This document shows positions 12,453-13,692 of a stretch of DNA of 13,692 nt, piece after piece. The notes under the pieces are model-generated. The model did no database searches. It saw nothing but the letters and a program-made list of their open reading frames with translations, and was not told the DNA's origin. A program made the position numbers and the translations under genes. Location: the NCBI GenBank assembly GCA_002404675.1, contig DHKE01000020.1:1-13692 (forward strand). The letters run 5' to 3'. The DNA is from Porphyromonadaceae bacterium UBA4702 (GTDB lineage: Bacteria; Bacteroidota; Bacteroidia; Bacteroidales; Muribaculaceae). Numbering within the stretch: the first letter of the stretch is position 1; each line of letters opens with the position of its first letter.

Positions 12453-13487
12453 ATGGAGAACAACGAGCTGTCAAACATCAATGGTGCGGCCTATCAGATG
12501 CTGATAGACAACATAACTGCGCTATGGGGCGAAGCAAAGGCTAACGCCATAAACGCCATAAACGCCCGATTGCTCGATGCCAATTGGCAGACAGGCAAAT
12601 ATATCGTAGAGTATGAACTGAAAGGAAAGGATAGAGCCGAGTACGGGAAACGGCTGCTTGTGAACCTTGCCAAAGACTTGTCCGCAAGAAACGGGAAAGG
12701 GTTCAGCCGTTCAAACCTTGTCTATATGCGCAAGTTCTATCTTGCTTTTCCAATTTGTGAGACAGTGTCTCACAAATTGACCTGGAGCCATTATTTTGAA
12801 CTTTTGAAGTGCGACGACACGCTGGAATTCCAGTTCTATTACAACGAGGCCATCAAGAGCGGCTGGAAAGTCCGTGAGCTGAAACGGCAAATGAAAAGCT
12901 GCCTGTTCCAGCGGCTTGCGCTAAGCACAGACAAGACAGGAACACTCGCATTGGCCAACGAGGGACACCAAGTACAAACACCGCAAGACATCATACGCGA
13001 CCCATTCGTACTCGAATTTGCAGGGCTTCCCAAACAGAAACGCCACAAAGAGAGCGACCTGGAAAAAGCTCTTAAAGACCACATGGAACAGTTCCTTTTG
13101 GAAATGGGTCGTGGCTTTGCTTTCGTAGGCAGGCAATATGCAATGCAGATAGGCAGCAGACAATTCAAAGTAGACTTGGTATTCTACCATTGCATCTTGA
13201 AATGCTATGTATTGATTGACCTCAAACGAGCTGAAATAAAACATGGCGACATCGGACAGATGAACCTCTATCTGAACTATTTCAAGACAGAGGTGTGTCA
13301 ATCTGATGACAACCCTCCAGTTGGCATTGTATTGGGTGCAAGGAAAGACAAGCTCCTGATGGAGTATGCATTGGAAGGCATCACCAACCAGCTGTTTGTT
13401 GCACGCTATCAGCTCTATTTGCCGAAACGGGAAGAGCTTCAAGCACAGATCGACAGACTTTTGGATGAAACTGAAGTGCAACCCTGA
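12453..13487 (+). CDS. DUF1016/YhcG-family PDDEXK nuclease embedded in the hsd operon
   Basis: This 344-residue protein has the two parts of the YhcG family. A DUF1016_N helical, probably DNA-binding, domain covers about 15-150 (NARLLDANWQTGKYIVEYE, GKGFSRSNLVYMRKFY, TWSHYFELL, KVRELKRQM). A C-terminal PD-(D/E)xK nuclease domain covers about 205-335: Asp241 in FKVDLVFYH, Asp256-x-Lys258 in VLIDLKRAE and Gln269 in GQMNLYLNY. Asp takes the place of the more usual Glu in the xLK motif, which should still bind metal. Genes of this family are often found inside type I R-M loci; their role there is not settled. It lies 27 bases after hsdM and 42 before hsdS. Two oddities are a perfect 29-base palindrome under residues 100-109 and a 9-bp tandem repeat encoding NAINAINA. 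Confidence 0.9.
   Translation: MENNELSNINGAAYQMLIDNITALWGEAKANAINAINARLLDANWQTGKYIVEYELKGKDRAEYGKRLLVNLAKDLSARNGKGFSRSNLVYMRKFYLAFPICETVSHKLTWSHYFELLKCDDTLEFQFYYNEAIKSGWKVRELKRQMKSCLFQRLALSTDKTGTLALANEGHQVQTPQDIIRDPFVLEFAGLPKQKRHKESDLEKALKDHMEQFLLEMGRGFAFVGRQYAMQIGSRQFKVDLVFYHCILKCYVLIDLKRAEIKHGDIGQMNLYLNYFKTEVCQSDDNPPVGIVLGARKDKLLMEYALEGITNQLFVARYQLYLPKREELQAQIDRLLDETEVQP
12543..12566 (+). repeat. 9-bp tandem repeat in the DUF1016 gene
   Basis: AACGCCATA is present twice in tandem (12543-12551, 12552-12560), followed by a partial third copy AACGCC (12561-12566). It encodes Asn-Ala-Ile repeats near residues 31-37. The unit is a multiple of three, so gain or loss by slippage would keep the frame. 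Confidence 0.8.
12751..12779. repeat. Perfect 14-bp-arm palindrome inside the DUF1016 coding sequence
   Basis: CAATTTGTGAGACA at 12751-12764 is the exact reverse complement of TGTCTCACAAATTG at 12766-12779, with one base (G12765) between them. It encodes PICETVSHKL, at the junction before the conserved TWSHYFELL segment of the DUF1016_N domain. A symmetry of this length is very unlikely by chance in a window of this size. It may bind a dimeric protein, fold as a cruciform or RNA hairpin, or be a palindromic insertion kept in frame. Confidence 0.9.
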
Positions 13488-13529
13488 TTCAACGCCAATT
13501 CAGCGTCGAGTCTCTTAATAGTAAAAACA

Positions 13530-13692
13530 ATGACAGGAAAGCAATTAAAGAACAGCATACTCCAATGGGCAATACAGGGGAAACTTGTACCGCAAGACCC
13601 TAACGACGAACCCGCATCAGTTCTTCTCGAACGCATCCGCGCCGAAAAAGCGCGGCTCGTCAAGGAGAAGAAAATCAAGCGCGACAAAAACG
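13530..13692 (+). CDS. hsdS: Type I specificity subunit S, 5' part only
   Basis: Only the first 54 codons are present and the gene runs off the window end. The start is MTGKQLKNSILQWAIQG, followed by KLVPQDPNDEPASVLLERIR and a Lys/Arg-rich helix. This matches the conserved helical spacer block that in classical HsdS follows a target recognition domain (SILQxAIQGKLVPQ...LLxRI). Having it at the very N-terminus is the arrangement common in Bacteroides-type S subunits, in effect a circular permutation. The subunit would choose the bipartite DNA site for HsdM and HsdR. The ATG at 13530 follows the DUF1016 stop by 42 bases, with no promoter seen between. Confidence 0.88.
   Translation, partial: MTGKQLKNSILQWAIQGKLVPQDPNDEPASVLLERIRAEKARLVKEKKIKRDKN

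Noticed and set aside
12751..12779. Palindrome as an intrinsic terminator within the operon
   Set aside because: It lies inside an intact reading frame, has AT-rich outer arms and is not followed by a U-tract.
12751..12779. Palindrome as the recognition site of this type I system
   Set aside because: Type I sites are normally asymmetric and bipartite with a non-specific spacer; a continuous 29-base symmetry does not fit, and the hsdS recognition domains are outside the window.

Overview
The window looks like a chromosomal segment of a Bacteroidales bacterium, probably a gut member; Muribaculaceae-like is an inference. The reasons are two divergent promoters of the Bacteroidetes type (a -33 TTG or TTTG, 20 bases, then a TAnnTTTG-like -7 element), no clear Shine-Dalgarno sequences, two lipoproteins and a DUF3316-like protein of kinds typical of this phylum, a short mannose-6-phosphate isomerase, and an HsdS that starts in the way common in Bacteroides relatives.

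Layout. (1) About 1-1596: an IS3-family insertion sequence read on the minus strand. It has an HTH OrfA, an A7 slippery site for OrfAB fusion, and a DD(35)E OrfB that is broken by one extra base near 739-740. Its left end carries three TIR-like motifs spaced exactly 31 bp apart, plus a 12-bp-stem hairpin. (2) 1612-8119: a GC-rich five-gene minus-strand cluster, in transcription order parC (topoisomerase IV A), a DUF3316-like protein, an S41-peptidase lipoprotein, manA, and a DUF5106/thioredoxin-like lipoprotein. Three of the four junctions overlap by 1 or 4 bases, so the cluster is probably one operon. It starts at a recognisable promoter (8151-8182) and ends at a perfect hairpin (1612-1632). 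(3) 8120-8498: a divergent intergenic region with one promoter facing each way and an inverted repeat between them. (4) 8499-13692: a lower-GC plus-strand type I restriction-modification operon, hsdR, hsdM, a DUF1016/YhcG PDDEXK nuclease, then hsdS, which is cut by the window end.

How the parts work together. HsdM and HsdS would methylate a bipartite site and HsdR would translocate and cleave unmodified DNA. The DUF1016 nuclease is embedded in the same operon and is probably a defence accessory or an independent nuclease that travels with it. The lower GC and operon structure suggest the R-M locus was acquired next to a core operon. The most unusual signal is a perfect palindrome, 14-bp arms around one base, inside the DUF1016 coding sequence at 12751-12779. 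Ten bases of its arm also occur in the hsdR leader.
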